DNA from: Herbidospora daliensis
Lineage (GTDB): Bacteria; Actinomycetota; Actinomycetes; Streptosporangiales; Streptosporangiaceae
Reading direction: 5' to 3'
Assembly (NCBI RefSeq): GCF_001570585.1
Contig: NZ_BBXF01000009.1
Coordinates: 62,001-126,000, forward strand
Length of the DNA: 64,000 nt
A program made the position numbers and the translations under genes. Of this stretch, positions 23,522 through 32,877 are shown piece by piece (position 1 is the first letter of the stretch; the number at the start of each line of letters is the position of its first letter). Under the pieces are notes generated by a model. That model saw nothing but the letters and a program-made list of their open reading frames with translations, had not been told where the DNA came from and did no database searches.

Positions 23522-24186
23522 CGGCGCAGGACCGTGAGCGTGTCCTCCGTGCTCGCGGCCATGGCGAAGGGGAACCGGTCGAGTTCCAGGCACAGCTCGA
23601 CGTCGTCGGGGTGCACCCCCAGCCGTACCCCCTCCGCCAGCTCCGCCGCCGCCCGCGACCGCCCCGCCCGGTCGAGGAACTCGGCGGCGTCCGTCTCCGG
23701 CTCGACGGCTCTGCGGGCGATGTACTGGGCGCACGCCAGGTCCTCGTCGGCCCGGCCGTCCTCGCCGGTGACCACGAACGTCACGTCGGCACGACCCCGC
23801 AGCAGCCGGGCGGTCGCCTCGGCCACGACGAAGCTCGCGCACAACACGAGCGGGGCGTCCCTGACCGCCAGGACGCCGACCGTGCCCGCCGTGGTCTTCT
23901 GCACGACGGTCCGGCCGGTGAGGTCGGCCGAGCGGAGCAGGCCGGGTGAGTTGACCAGGTCGAAGCCGGGTGCGGCCGGGCCGTCCTTGAGGGCCAGCCA
24001 GCCGGGGTTGGCGGCTTTCAGCGCCAGGGCCTCGTCGAGTGTGCCGGCCAGCACGATCTTCTCCGCCCCACGCGCGAAGGCCCAGGCGGCGACGGTGAAG
24101 GCGCGCATGACGTCGACCACGACCGCCACCTGCGGGGTGCCGGTCAGGTCGGGGATGGCGAGGAAACGGGGGTTCATTCCCGTCAT
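23515..24186 (-). CDS. 2-phosphosulfolactate phosphatase family protein (ComB-like)
   Basis: This 223-residue protein belongs to the ComB family: [22 protein letters not shown] near the N-terminus, LVNSPGLL and the [12 protein letters not shown] segment with the conserved Thr-rich loop, then [19 protein letters not shown]. The characterised member removes phosphate from 2-phosphosulfolactate in coenzyme M synthesis, a pathway not expected in actinomycetes, so the true substrate here is probably a different phosphate ester. The ATG at 24186 is used; ATG 24177 is possible, and neither has a strong ribosome-binding site. The longer open frame upstream is a shadow of the next gene. Confidence 0.78.
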   Translation of the reverse strand: MTGMNPRFLAIPDLTGTPQVAVVVDVMRAFTVAAWAFARGAEKIVLAGTLDEALALKAANPGWLALKDGPAAPGFDLVNSPGLLRSADLTGRTVVQKTTAGTVGVLAVRDAPLVLCASFVVAEATARLLRGRADVTFVVTGEDGRADEDLACAQYIARRAVEPETDAAEFLDRAGRSRAAAELAEGVRLGVHPDDVELCLELDRFPFAMAASTEDTLTVLRRQ

Positions 24187-24194
24187 GATCGCAG

Positions 24195-25538
24195 TCAGCC
24201 GCAGGCGGAGCTCTCCTCGGGCAGGCGGCCCGCCGCCGCCGCGCTGAGGCGGGCGGCGAACTCGTCGTAGAAGGCGGCGTCGCGGGGGGCGGCGGAGCGC
24301 AGGACGGTCAGGGCGCAGGCGCGGAACGTCTCGCTCACCCGGCTGTAGTAGGGGAGTTGGGGGCGCAGCAGTGCGCCGTCCATGGCCTGTCTGACCGTCT
24401 GGGCGAAGTCGGCGAACTCGGCGACGAGGGCGTCGGGTTTCTCCGAGTCGCCGCGCAGGCAGGTGAGCGCCTCGGTGAACCGGCGCGACTCGTAGTCGGC
24501 CACGTCGTAGGCAGCGGCCAGCACGGGGGCGTAGCTGCCGCAGGCGAACAGTTTCGCCTGGACCTCCGGGGTCGTCAGGTGCTTGATGAGGCTTTCGGCG
24601 GCGGGGCGGTTGCGGGCCTTGGGGGAGACGACCAGGACCGAGCCGCCCAGCACGCCGCCCCGGGGCAGCGGGCGGTAGGTGAAGGCGGGCTTGTCGTCGG
24701 CGTCGCGGAAGCGGTCGTCGAGCCAGAGGGCGCGGAAGACTGACGGCCAGTGGCGCATGACCAGCGGGGCCGACGGGTGGGCGCTGCGGAAGGCGCGCAG
24801 GGTGGCGTTCTCGGAGTGGTCGAGCGAGTCGCCGTCGATCAGGCCGGTCTTCAGCGCGGTCCGCCACGTCTCCAGGCGGGGCTCGACGACCCGGCGCAGT
24901 TCCGCGCCGGTCGGGTCGGAGAGCAGCGGCACGACCTCGGGGCCGATCGCCTCGATGAGGTTGACCATCGCGCCCTCGTAGTCGTCGAGCTGGGTCAGCG
25001 CCTGGCCCGGCGGCTTGCCACCCGGTGCGCCTTGGCCCCAGACCGCCGCCACGAGCGGGTCGGTCGCGCCCATCGAATAGGCGAGGGGCACGTCGGCGGC
25101 GAACGGGACGCCGTACTGGGTGCCGTCGACGCGTCCGGCGGCGACCGATCTGGACATGAAGCCCTGGTGGGGCAGGTCGACGGGGGAGGCGTAACCGTTC
25201 GCGACGAACTCGGCCAGGTGGGCGACGTCGAGGACGAGCACGTCGTAGGGGCACGGGCCGTCGAGGTCGGTGGCGGCCATCTCGGCGCGGGCGTCGTCGG
25301 GGATGCGGGAGATCTCGACGTAGCGTGCCGTCTGGCCGCGGTCCTGCCACGCGTTGATCACGTCGCGCTGGGTGCGGTCGAGGCTGTCGTCGTAGCCCGC
25401 GCCCACGGTGATCTCGTCGGCGTCGCCGGGGCAGCCGGTGGCGGGGGCGCGGGTCAGCAGCGACGGCGCCGTGCTCAGGCCGACGGTCAGCGCGACGCCG
25501 ACGACGAACGGCCAGACCGGGTGCCTTCGGCGGGTCAT
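24195..25538 (-). CDS. Membrane-anchored solute-binding-like protein, partner of vWA protein
   Basis: This 447-residue protein has an N-terminal membrane anchor ([21 protein letters not shown], about residues 7-27) without a lipobox, followed by a periplasmic-binding-protein-like domain. Clear features are [19 protein letters not shown], a [18 protein letters not shown] hinge stretch, and [20 protein letters not shown] followed by [19 protein letters not shown], which resembles family-1 sugar-binding proteins. There is no permease or ATPase beside it. Its ATG overlaps the stop of the vWA gene by 4 bp, so the two are made together and probably interact outside the membrane. The ligand is unknown. 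Confidence 0.75.
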   Translation of the reverse strand: MTRRRHPVWPFVVGVALTVGLSTAPSLLTRAPATGCPGDADEITVGAGYDDSLDRTQRDVINAWQDRGQTARYVEISRIPDDARAEMAATDLDGPCPYDVLVLDVAHLAEFVANGYASPVDLPHQGFMSRSVAAGRVDGTQYGVPFAADVPLAYSMGATDPLVAAVWGQGAPGGKPPGQALTQLDDYEGAMVNLIEAIGPEVVPLLSDPTGAELRRVVEPRLETWRTALKTGLIDGDSLDHSENATLRAFRSAHPSAPLVMRHWPSVFRALWLDDRFRDADDKPAFTYRPLPRGGVLGGSVLVVSPKARNRPAAESLIKHLTTPEVQAKLFACGSYAPVLAAAYDVADYESRRFTEALTCLRGDSEKPDALVAEFADFAQTVRQAMDGALLRPQLPYYSRVSETFRACALTVLRSAAPRDAAFYDEFAARLSAAAAGRLPEESSACG

Positions 25539-27412
25539 CGGGGCTCCCTGAGCCGGTCGAGGGCGGTGGCGGGGTCGAAGCCGGCGGCGTCCACGCAGAA
25601 GACGCCGGCCGCGTCGCGGAGGGCGGGCGGGCACTCAGCGTCGCCGACGTTGACGATGTAGACCGGGGCGTCGCTCGGTTTGCCGGTCGCCTGCTCGACG
25701 ACCTCTTCGGTGATCTTCCGGAGGTCGGCCTGCTTGCCGGGGCTGGTGTCGGTCACGATCACCATGACGTCCATGGGCCGGTTGCCCATGCCGCCGATGG
25801 TGGCGGCGACGTCGAGGTCCCAGTCGCGGGGTGTCCACTGCCCGAGGTAGTCGACGACCTGGTCGCCCTGGGAACCGGCCAGGTCGGAGGGGTAGGCGGT
25901 GGAGATCCTCGGCCGGGCGTCGCGGAACGGGCGGCGGGCGATGTCGAGCGAGACGCGGTCGGTGGGGCGCAGGGCGTCGACGATCTCCGCGACCGAGCGC
26001 AGCGTCACCGGCATGTGCCGCCGCATCGACCCCGACCCGTCGAGCACCACGGCCAGGTCGAGCCGCTGCTCCCGGTTCCTGATCGCCTCCATCGTCGCGG
26101 CCAGCACGTCGCCGCCCGGCGCCGGTTGCGCCTCGGGGGTGGGGGTGACGGCCCGCGCCCGCAACCAGGCGGCCAGTTCGTGGACGACCTCGCCGCGCCC
26201 GGCGCTCTCCCGGTCGGGCCAGATCGGCCGGATCGCGCGGTAGTCGAGGGTGGCCAGCGGCGGGACGTCGGGGATCCACAACCGGCCGCGGTCGCCGTTC
26301 CCGCCGGGGCAGAACCGCGCGGTCCGGTTGTTGTAGTCGTCCATCACGTGGCGCGGCAGCAGGAAGGCCGAACGGCGCAGCAGGCTGTTGCGCCGGGGTT
26401 CGTAGTCGCGCTGGAGATTGCACAGCAGGGAGACGGGGTCCGACTGGTCCTTCCAGAAGTCGTCGCCCATCTCCTCCGGCAGTTCCCGCATCTTGTCCTC
26501 GGCCGCCTCGGGATCGGGGAAGACCCGGTGCATGTTCAGCCCGGCCGTCGCCATCAGGCCCAGCCCGGAGGTCAGCGGCTCGGGCCGGGCGAAGTTGCGG
26601 CCCGGCTGCGCGTAGAAGCGCAGCACCGAATCGAGCGAGACCCCGCCGGTCTCCCGCTCGACCTGGTTGCGCAGCGTCTCCGGGACGCCGACCGCGATCT
26701 CCGCGTAGCCGATCGGGCCGGCGTCCTCGACGCGGTCGCCCGCGAGCAGGTCGGCGAGGTCGCGGCTCTCGACGACGACCAGGTCGGGCCGGGGGCCGAT
26801 CAGCCGGGTCTCGTCGGCGGAGCGCCAGCCGCCGCGCAGGGCGGCGAGCAGACCGGAGACCGGCGGCGCGGCGACGACCTTGAGCCGGGTCTCGGCGCAC
26901 CCGTTCACCGCCCGGCCGGCGGTGAACTCCGCGGCCAGCAGCTCGAAGCCGGGGACGTCGTACGACGGCACGCTGAGCACGATCTCCCGAGGCATCGGGC
27001 ACTGCCCGAAGTACGCCTCGAAACGCTGCCGGGCGGCGGGCGCGAGCTGGGCCAGCGCGAGCACCATGCCCCCGGCCACGACGCCGGCCGCGCCCATCCG
27101 CAACCAGGGCCACAACGTGCCGATCAGCCGCCGCGCCGCGGCGAGCCTCGGCCACCAGCGCGGCCGCCGCCGGTCGCGTCCGGCGGCCCTGCGCCGCCAC
27201 CGGTCGCGCACCGGACGGTAGACGGCGGCGACCAGGATGACGCCGATGGCGATCCGGACGACCCAGCGGGCCGCGAGCTCGGTGCCGGTCACCGCGAGCC
27301 CGATCTCGGGCAGGATGCCGAGGAGCGCGATCACGGCGGCGATCCGGGCGTCGGAACCGTCGCGCGCGCCCTCTCTGGTGCCAGCAGGCTCTGCGTCCCC
27401 TGAAGGACTCAT
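25535..27412 (-). CDS. Membrane protein with solute-binding-like and vWA domains
   Basis: This 625-residue protein has two membrane regions, about residues 25-65 and 105-125 ([20 protein letters not shown]), with a basic cytoplasmic loop between them. The extracytoplasmic part contains a solute-binding-like region ([20 protein letters not shown], about 145-400) and a C-terminal vWA domain from about 450. The vWA metal site is complete: DGSGSM, a later Thr-containing DRVSL segment, and VTDTSPG. Such MIDAS sites bind protein partners through a metal ion. It is translationally coupled to a second solute-binding-like protein. A cell-surface sensor or adhesion role is plausible but not shown. Confidence 0.78.
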   Translation of the reverse strand: MSPSGDAEPAGTREGARDGSDARIAAVIALLGILPEIGLAVTGTELAARWVVRIAIGVILVAAVYRPVRDRWRRRAAGRDRRRPRWWPRLAAARRLIGTLWPWLRMGAAGVVAGGMVLALAQLAPAARQRFEAYFGQCPMPREIVLSVPSYDVPGFELLAAEFTAGRAVNGCAETRLKVVAAPPVSGLLAALRGGWRSADETRLIGPRPDLVVVESRDLADLLAGDRVEDAGPIGYAEIAVGVPETLRNQVERETGGVSLDSVLRFYAQPGRNFARPEPLTSGLGLMATAGLNMHRVFPDPEAAEDKMRELPEEMGDDFWKDQSDPVSLLCNLQRDYEPRRNSLLRRSAFLLPRHVMDDYNNRTARFCPGGNGDRGRLWIPDVPPLATLDYRAIRPIWPDRESAGRGEVVHELAAWLRARAVTPTPEAQPAPGGDVLAATMEAIRNREQRLDLAVVLDGSGSMRRHMPVTLRSVAEIVDALRPTDRVSLDIARRPFRDARPRISTAYPSDLAGSQGDQVVDYLGQWTPRDWDLDVAATIGGMGNRPMDVMVIVTDTSPGKQADLRKITEEVVEQATGKPSDAPVYIVNVGDAECPPALRDAAGVFCVDAAGFDPATALDRLREPR

Positions 27413-27621
27413 GGACTCCGTCGCCCCTCGCCGGTCCGTGCGCTCCTGCGGAGAGAGCGTAAGCAGTATGCGTGCTTATTTCACGCCGGATGATGGAATC
27501 GAGACCTTTGCGGCAGGTGGCGGTGCGCCACCACGATGTCACCGCCCGCTTCCGAGTTCGGCCCCATTCGAGGTGAGGGCCGTTAAGGTGGCGCTAATCG
27601 AACCGTCGGGGGGCGCTTTCC

Positions 27622-28074
27622 ATGAGGCCGGCAACAATGGCGATATTCGCCTGTGTAATGGGCGTCTCGGCCTGTAGCGCTGCCGATTCCGCCGTCGAGC
27701 TGCCGATAGAGCGTCCGAATTCAGCGCTTTCGTGTACGTCGTTCTTCTGTCATATCGGCTCCGATCCGGCCATTGTCGTCCACGACCTCGAACCGGCGAA
27801 TCTCGGTTCGCTGAAAGCCCGGCTCACGTGGCTGGAGAACGAGTCGTGCCTCGTCGCCGTCACCCGTGACAAGACCGTCGTGCCGGTCTGGCCGAAGGAC
27901 ACCACGCCCTTCCGCGCCTCAGACGGACGGCGCGGGGTGCGGGTGCCGGGCAGGGGCGAGATCCTCGACGGCGACGCCTTCACCCACGGCGGGTCGTGGC
28001 TCGCCGGGGCCGACCTCGCCCCCGGGTGCGGCGGTCACGACGGGGTCTTCGCCGTCGACGCCTTCGAGTCGTAG
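27622..28074 (+). CDS. Hypothetical lipoprotein
   Basis: This 150-residue protein begins MRPATMAIFACVMGVSACSA; VSAC (Cys18) is a plausible lipobox, so it should be anchored on the outer side of the membrane. The mature part has a Cys pair (LSCTSFFCHIG), which may form a disulfide, and no domain that I recognise. Its codon use is less GC-biased near the start than its neighbours. ATG 27622 follows a G run. The 209 bp upstream hold no gene. It overlaps the convergent HxlR gene by 40 bp. Confidence 0.6.
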   Translation: MRPATMAIFACVMGVSACSAADSAVELPIERPNSALSCTSFFCHIGSDPAIVVHDLEPANLGSLKARLTWLENESCLVAVTRDKTVVPVWPKDTTPFRASDGRRGVRVPGRGEILDGDAFTHGGSWLAGADLAPGCGGHDGVFAVDAFES

Positions 28075-28439
28075 GAGCCCCGGGCGGTCAGCACGTCGCC
28101 GATGTGCGTGTCGGCCCATGCCGTGATGGCGTCGACGACGCCTTCGAGGCTGCGGCCGAGCGGGGTCAGCTCGTAGTCGACCCGGGGCGGCACCACCGCG
28201 TGGACGGTGCGGGTCACCAGGCCGTCGCGTTCGAGGCCGCGCAGGGTCTGGGTGAGCATCTTCGGGGTGACGCCGTCGATCTTGCGGGACAACTCGGTGA
28301 AGCGCAGCGGGCCGCCGCGCAGATGGGTCACGATCAGCACGCTCCACGCGTCGCCGATCCGGTCGAGCACCTGGCGGCTCGCGCAGTCTCTCAGGCTGTC
28401 CACCTGCTCACTATCCTCCAGGTGAGTACCGCACTTCAA
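28035..28439 (-). CDS. HxlR-family regulator (QorR/YtfH-like)
   Basis: This 134-residue winged-helix protein has the HxlR signature: the conserved N-terminal Cys in LRDCASRQVLDRIGDAWSVL, then GPLRFTELSRKIDGVTPKML and the wing VPPRVDYELTPLGRSL. That Cys is a redox or quinone sensor in relatives such as YodB and QorR. It faces an NmrA/QorB-like oxidoreductase, the same arrangement as qorR-qorB (ytfH-ytfG), so it probably represses that gene until electrophiles modify the Cys. The TTG start at 28439 has AGAGGG upstream; GTG 28403 with GGAGG is an alternative. Confidence 0.85.
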   Translation of the reverse strand: MKCGTHLEDSEQVDSLRDCASRQVLDRIGDAWSVLIVTHLRGGPLRFTELSRKIDGVTPKMLTQTLRGLERDGLVTRTVHAVVPPRVDYELTPLGRSLEGVVDAITAWADTHIGDVLTARGSYDSKASTAKTPS

Positions 28440-28515
28440 GGTGCCCTCTATCGATCGGGAAGCATGACCTGACCTGCCCGGTTGCCTCCGTTACACCGTA
28501 ACGAGAGGGAGCAAG

Positions 28516-29346
28516 ATGACCTACGTCGTCACCGGCGCCACCGGACACTTCGGGCGCCTCGCGATCGAGAGCCTGCTGCGCCGCGGCGTGCCCGCCGGGG
28601 AGATCCGGGGGATCGGACGCCAGATCGAGAAGGCCGCCGACCTGGGCGTGGAGATCCGGAAGGCCGACTACGAAGACCCCGCCTCGCTGCGCGACGCCTT
28701 CGCGGGGGCGGCCAAGCTGCTGTTCGTGTCGGGGTCGGAGCCGGGGCGGCGGCTCGCGCAGCACCAGAACGTCGTGGCGGCGGCCGTCGAGGCGGGGGTC
28801 GGGCTGGTGGCGTACACGAGCATCCTGAACGCCGAGACCTCCACGATGGACCTGGCCGCCGACCACCGGGCCACCGAGAAGCTGCTGGCGGAGTCGGGGC
28901 TGCGCACGGTGTTCCTGCGCAACGGCTGGTACTACGAGGTCTACACCGACCGGCTCGCCACCTTCCTGGAGCACGGCGTCGCGGGCTCGGCCGGAGACGG
29001 GCCGATCAGCGCGGCCGCCCGCGCCGACTACGCCGACGCGGCCGCAGCGGTGCTCACCCAGGAGCCCGGTCAGGGGGTGTACGAACTGGCCGCCGAGGTC
29101 TTCACGCTGGCGACCCTGGCCGAGCGCGTCTCCGAGGCCGCCGGGAAGCCGGTTCCCTACGTGCCGCTGACCGAGGACGCCTATCGCGAGGTGCTCACCG
29201 GGTCGGGGCTGCCCGGCGAGGTCGCCGACTTCGTCGTCGGCATCGACCGCGGCATCGCGGCGGGCCAGCTGGCGTCGTCGAGCGACGACCTGGCGAAGCT
29301 GCTCGGCCGGCCGCCGGTGTCGCTGCGGGAGGCGCTGGCTCAGTAG
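28516..29346 (+). CDS. NmrA-like NAD(P)H:quinone oxidoreductase (QorB-like)
   Basis: This 276-residue extended-SDR protein lacks the SDR catalytic Tyr motif and has the atypical glycine motif TGATGHFGRLAIESLL at residues 7-22, followed by RKADYEDPASLRDAF and LLFVSGSEPGRR. This pattern is that of QorB/YtfG, which reduces quinones with NADPH. The divergent HxlR regulator supports the call. ATG 28516 follows GAGAGGGAGC. The stop overlaps the convergent glycosyltransferase by 7 bp. Other NmrA roles, such as sensing NADP without catalysis, cannot be excluded. Confidence 0.83.
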   Translation: MTYVVTGATGHFGRLAIESLLRRGVPAGEIRGIGRQIEKAADLGVEIRKADYEDPASLRDAFAGAAKLLFVSGSEPGRRLAQHQNVVAAAVEAGVGLVAYTSILNAETSTMDLAADHRATEKLLAESGLRTVFLRNGWYYEVYTDRLATFLEHGVAGSAGDGPISAAARADYADAAAAVLTQEPGQGVYELAAEVFTLATLAERVSEAAGKPVPYVPLTEDAYREVLTGSGLPGEVADFVVGIDRGIAAGQLASSSDDLAKLLGRPPVSLREALAQ

Positions 29347-30647
29347 GCCAGGACGGGGTCGGTGCGGGCGGGGGCCCGCACCGACCAGCCGATCAGCACC
29401 GCCAGCGCGGCCAGCGCGTAGGCGATCGTGCCGAAGCCGGTCACGTAGGCGACCGCCCCGGCGGCGGCGACGCCGAGCCACTCCCAGCGCCCGTCGAGGG
29501 CGACCAGGGCGACCAGCAGCAGGGCGTACCAGGAGTAGCCGGGCGTGAGCAGCAGGAACGCGACGCCGGTCACGACCAGCCCGCCCTGCCAGGGCCGCGC
29601 CGGGTCGCCCTTCCAGACCGTGTACGCCGCCACCGCCCCCAGCAGCACCACGACCACCGGCAACGCCCACGCGTCGGGCACCAGCAGCCGGACCAGCCCG
29701 TAGCGCCCGCCGGACCCGGCCGCGTAGCCCTCCTCCGACGTGTAGCCGCCCAGGTAGCCGAACACCGACGCGTTCGACACCAGCACGTAGGGGAGATAGG
29801 CGACGGCCGCCACCAGGAGGGCGGGCCCCAGGATCGTCACGGCGTCGCGCGGGCGGCGTACACCGGAAAGCGCCCCGGGAAGCAGGACGGCGGGGAGGAA
29901 CTTCGCGGCGACGGCCGCGCCGAGCAGCGCGCCTCCGGCAGCGCGCCGCCGGGTGAGCAGGCCGAGCGCCGCGACCGCCAGGAACACCGAGAGCGCGTCG
30001 GCGTGCGCGTTGTTGACCGCCTCGATCGGCACCGCCGGGCACCACGCCCACAGGCACGCCTGCTGCGGCCCCGCCCGGCGCACCAGCAGCAGCGTCGTCG
30101 CCATCGCCAGCAGCAGGCCGCCGACCTGCAACGGCTTGTGCCGGGACCCCGGCGGCGACAGGGTGTGCACGGCCAGGAAGTACGCCTCCGACACCGGCGG
30201 GTAGATGGTCGGCACCCTCGGCCGGTTGATGCGGGTGCAGCCGCCGCCCCACAACCACGACAGGTACGCCGTCTCGCAGACGGGACCGTCGAGGAACAAC
30301 CAGTCGTCGCGCAGCCCGGCGAGCTCCTCGGCGACCGGCGGGTGGTCGTAGGGCGAGACGCCGGCCGCCTGCACCCGGCCGTCCCAGGCGTAGCGGTAGG
30401 AGTCGGTGCTGGTGCGCGGCACGTCCAGCAGCCCGGCGGCGGCCACCGCGAGCCCGCCCGCCACCACCAGCGCCGCCGCCCGCCGGGGCGGAACCCGGCG
30501 GAGCGACCATGCCGCCGCCGCGAACAGCGCCCAGCAGACCGCGTACCAGCCGATCAGCCCGGCGGGGTCGGCGAGCTGGCCGCGCCGGGTGACGGCGACG
30601 GCCAGCGCGGCGACCAGGGCGCCCACGAGGGTGACGGTGAGTTTCAC
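29340..30647 (-). CDS. Polytopic GT87/DUF2029-like mannosyltransferase
   Basis: This 435-residue membrane protein has about ten to eleven transmembrane segments. The first extracytoplasmic loop contains DSYRYAWDGRVQAAGVSPYDHP, with the Asp expected for polyprenol-phosphate-mannose-dependent GT-C enzymes (PimE and relatives). Later loops hold EAVNNAHADALSVFLAVAAL and the LGGYTSEEGYAAGSGG stretch. It likely adds a hexose from a lipid-linked donor to a lipoglycan or glycoprotein at the outer face. The start is GTG 30647. It stands alone between convergent and divergent neighbours, so its acceptor cannot be inferred. Confidence 0.78.
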   Translation of the reverse strand: MKLTVTLVGALVAALAVAVTRRGQLADPAGLIGWYAVCWALFAAAAWSLRRVPPRRAAALVVAGGLAVAAAGLLDVPRTSTDSYRYAWDGRVQAAGVSPYDHPPVAEELAGLRDDWLFLDGPVCETAYLSWLWGGGCTRINRPRVPTIYPPVSEAYFLAVHTLSPPGSRHKPLQVGGLLLAMATTLLLVRRAGPQQACLWAWCPAVPIEAVNNAHADALSVFLAVAALGLLTRRRAAGGALLGAAVAAKFLPAVLLPGALSGVRRPRDAVTILGPALLVAAVAYLPYVLVSNASVFGYLGGYTSEEGYAAGSGGRYGLVRLLVPDAWALPVVVVLLGAVAAYTVWKGDPARPWQGGLVVTGVAFLLLTPGYSWYALLLVALVALDGRWEWLGVAAAGAVAYVTGFGTIAYALAALAVLIGWSVRAPARTDPVLAY

Positions 30648-30752
30648 CAGGTCAGGGTCTCAGCGATGGCGGCCCGCAGACCGGCCGCCGGGCCGGACGT
30701 CCGTGATTCGTAAGGTGTCGTAGCCCCTCCAGAGGGCCTCCGGCACGATTGC

Positions 30753-31871
30753 ATGGGACCCATGAATCCCACGCTTCCCCAGTTCAGGGGCCGGTTGCAC
30801 GACGCGCGGACGGCTGTCGCGATCGGGCGGTGGCTCGGGTCGGCCGTCGTGGTCTGCTTCCTGACCGGGTTGATCAGCCACGTGCTCCAGCATCCGCCCG
30901 GCTGGATGACCGGCCTGCTGCCGGTCCGGCCGGCCTGGGGCTACCGCCTCACGCAGGGGCTGCACGTCGCGTCGGGGCTGGCGGCGATCGTGCTGGTCAT
31001 GGCCAAGTTGTGGGCGGTCTACCCGAGGTTGTTCGCCTGGCCGCCGTTCCGGTCGCTGCCCCATCTCGTCGAGCGGCTGTCGATTGCGCTGCTGGTGGCG
31101 GCCACCGTGTTCGAGCTGTTCACCGGGCTGATCAACATCCTCCAGTGGTATCCGTGGCCGTTCTCCTTCACTCAGACCCACTACGCCGTCGCCTGGATCG
31201 TGGCCGGTTCGCTGCTCCTGCACCTGGCGGTGAAGGCGCCGCTGATCAGGGAGAACTGGCGGAGGAAGAAGGCCGACGTCGACGCGGCCGACCGCCGGGC
31301 CCTGCTCGCGGGGGTCGGCGCGGCCGTGGGCGCGGTCACGCTCACGACGGTCGGGCAGTCGCTGTCGGCGCTGCGGGGCTTCGACCTGCTCGCGCCGCGC
31401 AGCCCGAACGTCGCGACGCAGGGCATGCCGATCAACCGCACGGCCGCCGCCGCGCAGGTCACCTACGCCTCCTCCGACGGCTGGGCGCTGGAGGTCGCCG
31501 GGCCGAAGCCCTTCCGCGTCACCCTCGCCGAGCTGGAGGCCATGCCGCAGCGGCGGGTGCGGCTGCCGATCGCCTGCGTGGAGGGCTGGAGCGCCGACGC
31601 GTGGTGGAGCGGGGTGCCGGTCCGCGACCTGCTGGCCCGCGCGGGCGCGCCGCCCGGCTCGGCCCTGCGGGTGGAGTCGCTGGAGGTCTGGGGCTACTAC
31701 CGGGTCATGGAGATGCCCGCCCAGTACGCCGACGACCCGGACACCCTGCTCGCGCTGCGGCTCAACGACGAGGTGCTGTCGCTCGACCACGGTTACCCGG
31801 CGCGGATCATCGCCCCGAACCGGCCCGGCGTGCTGCAGACCAAGTGGGTGTCCCGGATGGAGGTGCGGTGA
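30753..31871 (+). CDS. Cytochrome-b-like membrane domain fused to sulfite-oxidase-type molybdopterin domain
   Basis: This 372-residue protein has about four transmembrane helices in residues 25-165 with His residues spaced as in b-type cytochromes (GLISHVLQHPPGW, LTQGLHVASGL, HLAVKAPL), then a short linker and a C-terminal oxidoreductase molybdopterin-binding domain. The cofactor Cys lies in LPIACVEGWSADAWWSGVPV, and GVLQTKWVSRMEV ends the chain. It probably carries electrons from the quinone pool to a molybdenum site outside the membrane, like a one-chain MsrPQ-type system; the substrate is unknown. ATG 30753 or 30762 both fit. Confidence 0.82.
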   Translation: MGPMNPTLPQFRGRLHDARTAVAIGRWLGSAVVVCFLTGLISHVLQHPPGWMTGLLPVRPAWGYRLTQGLHVASGLAAIVLVMAKLWAVYPRLFAWPPFRSLPHLVERLSIALLVAATVFELFTGLINILQWYPWPFSFTQTHYAVAWIVAGSLLLHLAVKAPLIRENWRRKKADVDAADRRALLAGVGAAVGAVTLTTVGQSLSALRGFDLLAPRSPNVATQGMPINRTAAAAQVTYASSDGWALEVAGPKPFRVTLAELEAMPQRRVRLPIACVEGWSADAWWSGVPVRDLLARAGAPPGSALRVESLEVWGYYRVMEMPAQYADDPDTLLALRLNDEVLSLDHGYPARIIAPNRPGVLQTKWVSRMEVR

Positions 31872-32251
31872 GCATGCCTCTGAGGATCACGCTGGGCGCG
31901 GCCGGGGTCGCGCTGATCGCCGTCGGGCTGTTCTTCCTGCTGCCGCTGCCGGGCCTGCTCGGGGTGGTGTTCTGGTTCGCCGGGGCCATCGCCCTGCACG
32001 ACGCCCTGATCGGCCCGATCGTGCTGGTCACCGGCCTGCTGGTGGCCCGGCTGCCCGACCGGGCCGTGGTGCGGGGCGCGCTGATCACGATGGGCGGGCT
32101 GGTGCTGATCACGATCCCGGCGCTGCTGCGGCCGGGTCCCTCGCCCAACCCGACCGTGCTGGTCCAGGACTACCCCCGCAACCTGCTGATCTGCCTGGCG
32201 GCGGTGGCCGTCGTCGCGGTCGTGCTGGTGCTGGTGCGCCGCCGCCGCTGA
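31868..32251 (+). CDS. Small membrane protein coupled to the molybdopterin oxidoreductase
   Basis: This 127-residue protein has three to four transmembrane helices: VALIAVGLFFLLPLPGLLGVV, a second over ALHDALIGPIVLVTGLLVARL, a third over GALITMGGLVLITIPALL, and a C-terminal LAAVAVVAVVLVLVRRRR. Its GTG overlaps the preceding stop by 4 bp, with GGAGG upstream; ATG 31874 is an alternative. Coupling suggests a structural partner of the oxidoreductase. Its last 82 bp overlap the convergent methyltransferase gene, an unusually long overlap. No family is recognised. Confidence 0.65.
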   Translation: MSMPLRITLGAAGVALIAVGLFFLLPLPGLLGVVFWFAGAIALHDALIGPIVLVTGLLVARLPDRAVVRGALITMGGLVLITIPALLRPGPSPNPTVLVQDYPRNLLICLAAVAVVAVVLVLVRRRR

Positions 32252-32877
32252 GCCAGTTCCACGAAGTGGCGGCCGGTCACCGTCCACTCCGCGACCCGCG
32301 TCCAGCCCGCCCTCTCGGCGTGGCGGCCGAGCGCCCCCCGGCCCGCCCGCGCCCAGGGGAAGGCGGGGCCGGGGTCGCTCCGGCCGTCGTCGAGGACCAC
32401 GTCGTGGCGTTCGTCGACCTCCTCGGGGTCGGCTTCGGCGATCAGCAGGCCGTGCGGGGCGACGACGTCGGCCAGCCGGGCCAGCAGGGCCGCCGGGTCG
32501 CCGCCGATGCCGACGTTGCCGTCGAGGAGCAGGGCCGTCGTCCAGCGGCCCTCGGCGGGCAGCGGCCCGAACACCGACCGGCACAGGGCCATGCCGCCCC
32601 GGCCCCGGGTGCTGCGCACGGCCGCCGGGCTGACGTCCACGCCCAGGATGCGATGGCCCTGTTCGGCCAGGGCCTCGACCAGGCGGCCGGGGCCGCAGCC
32701 GACGTCCAGCACCGCCCCCCGGCAGCGGGCCAGCACCGACCGGTCGGCGGCGTCGACCCCGGCGGACCAGCGCTCCACGTCGAGCGGCAGCCGCCCGCCG
32801 TCGGCCCGCCGCAGGAACAGCGGGCCGCGCCCGCTCCTGAGCGCCCTGGTGTACGGGTCGTCGAGCCAGGCCGTCAC
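32170..32877 (-). CDS. Class I SAM-dependent methyltransferase
   Basis: This 235-residue protein has motif I VLDVGCGPGRLVEALAEQG, the acidic loop HRILGVDVSP and a motif-IV-like LLLDGNVGIGGD. The N-terminal part (LDDPYTRALRSGRGPLFLRR) is typical of methyltransferases found next to TIGR04282-type sugar-transfer genes in actinobacteria. GTG 32877 overlaps the stop of the preceding gene by 4 bp, so it is the third gene of a coupled operon. The C-terminal 27 residues are Arg/Thr-rich and overlap the convergent membrane gene, so the true end may be irregular. The substrate is unknown. Confidence 0.78.
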   Translation of the reverse strand: MTAWLDDPYTRALRSGRGPLFLRRADGGRLPLDVERWSAGVDAADRSVLARCRGAVLDVGCGPGRLVEALAEQGHRILGVDVSPAAVRSTRGRGGMALCRSVFGPLPAEGRWTTALLLDGNVGIGGDPAALLARLADVVAPHGLLIAEADPEEVDERHDVVLDDGRSDPGPAFPWARAGRGALGRHAERAGWTRVAEWTVTGRHFVELAQRRRRTSTSTTATTATAARQISRLRG

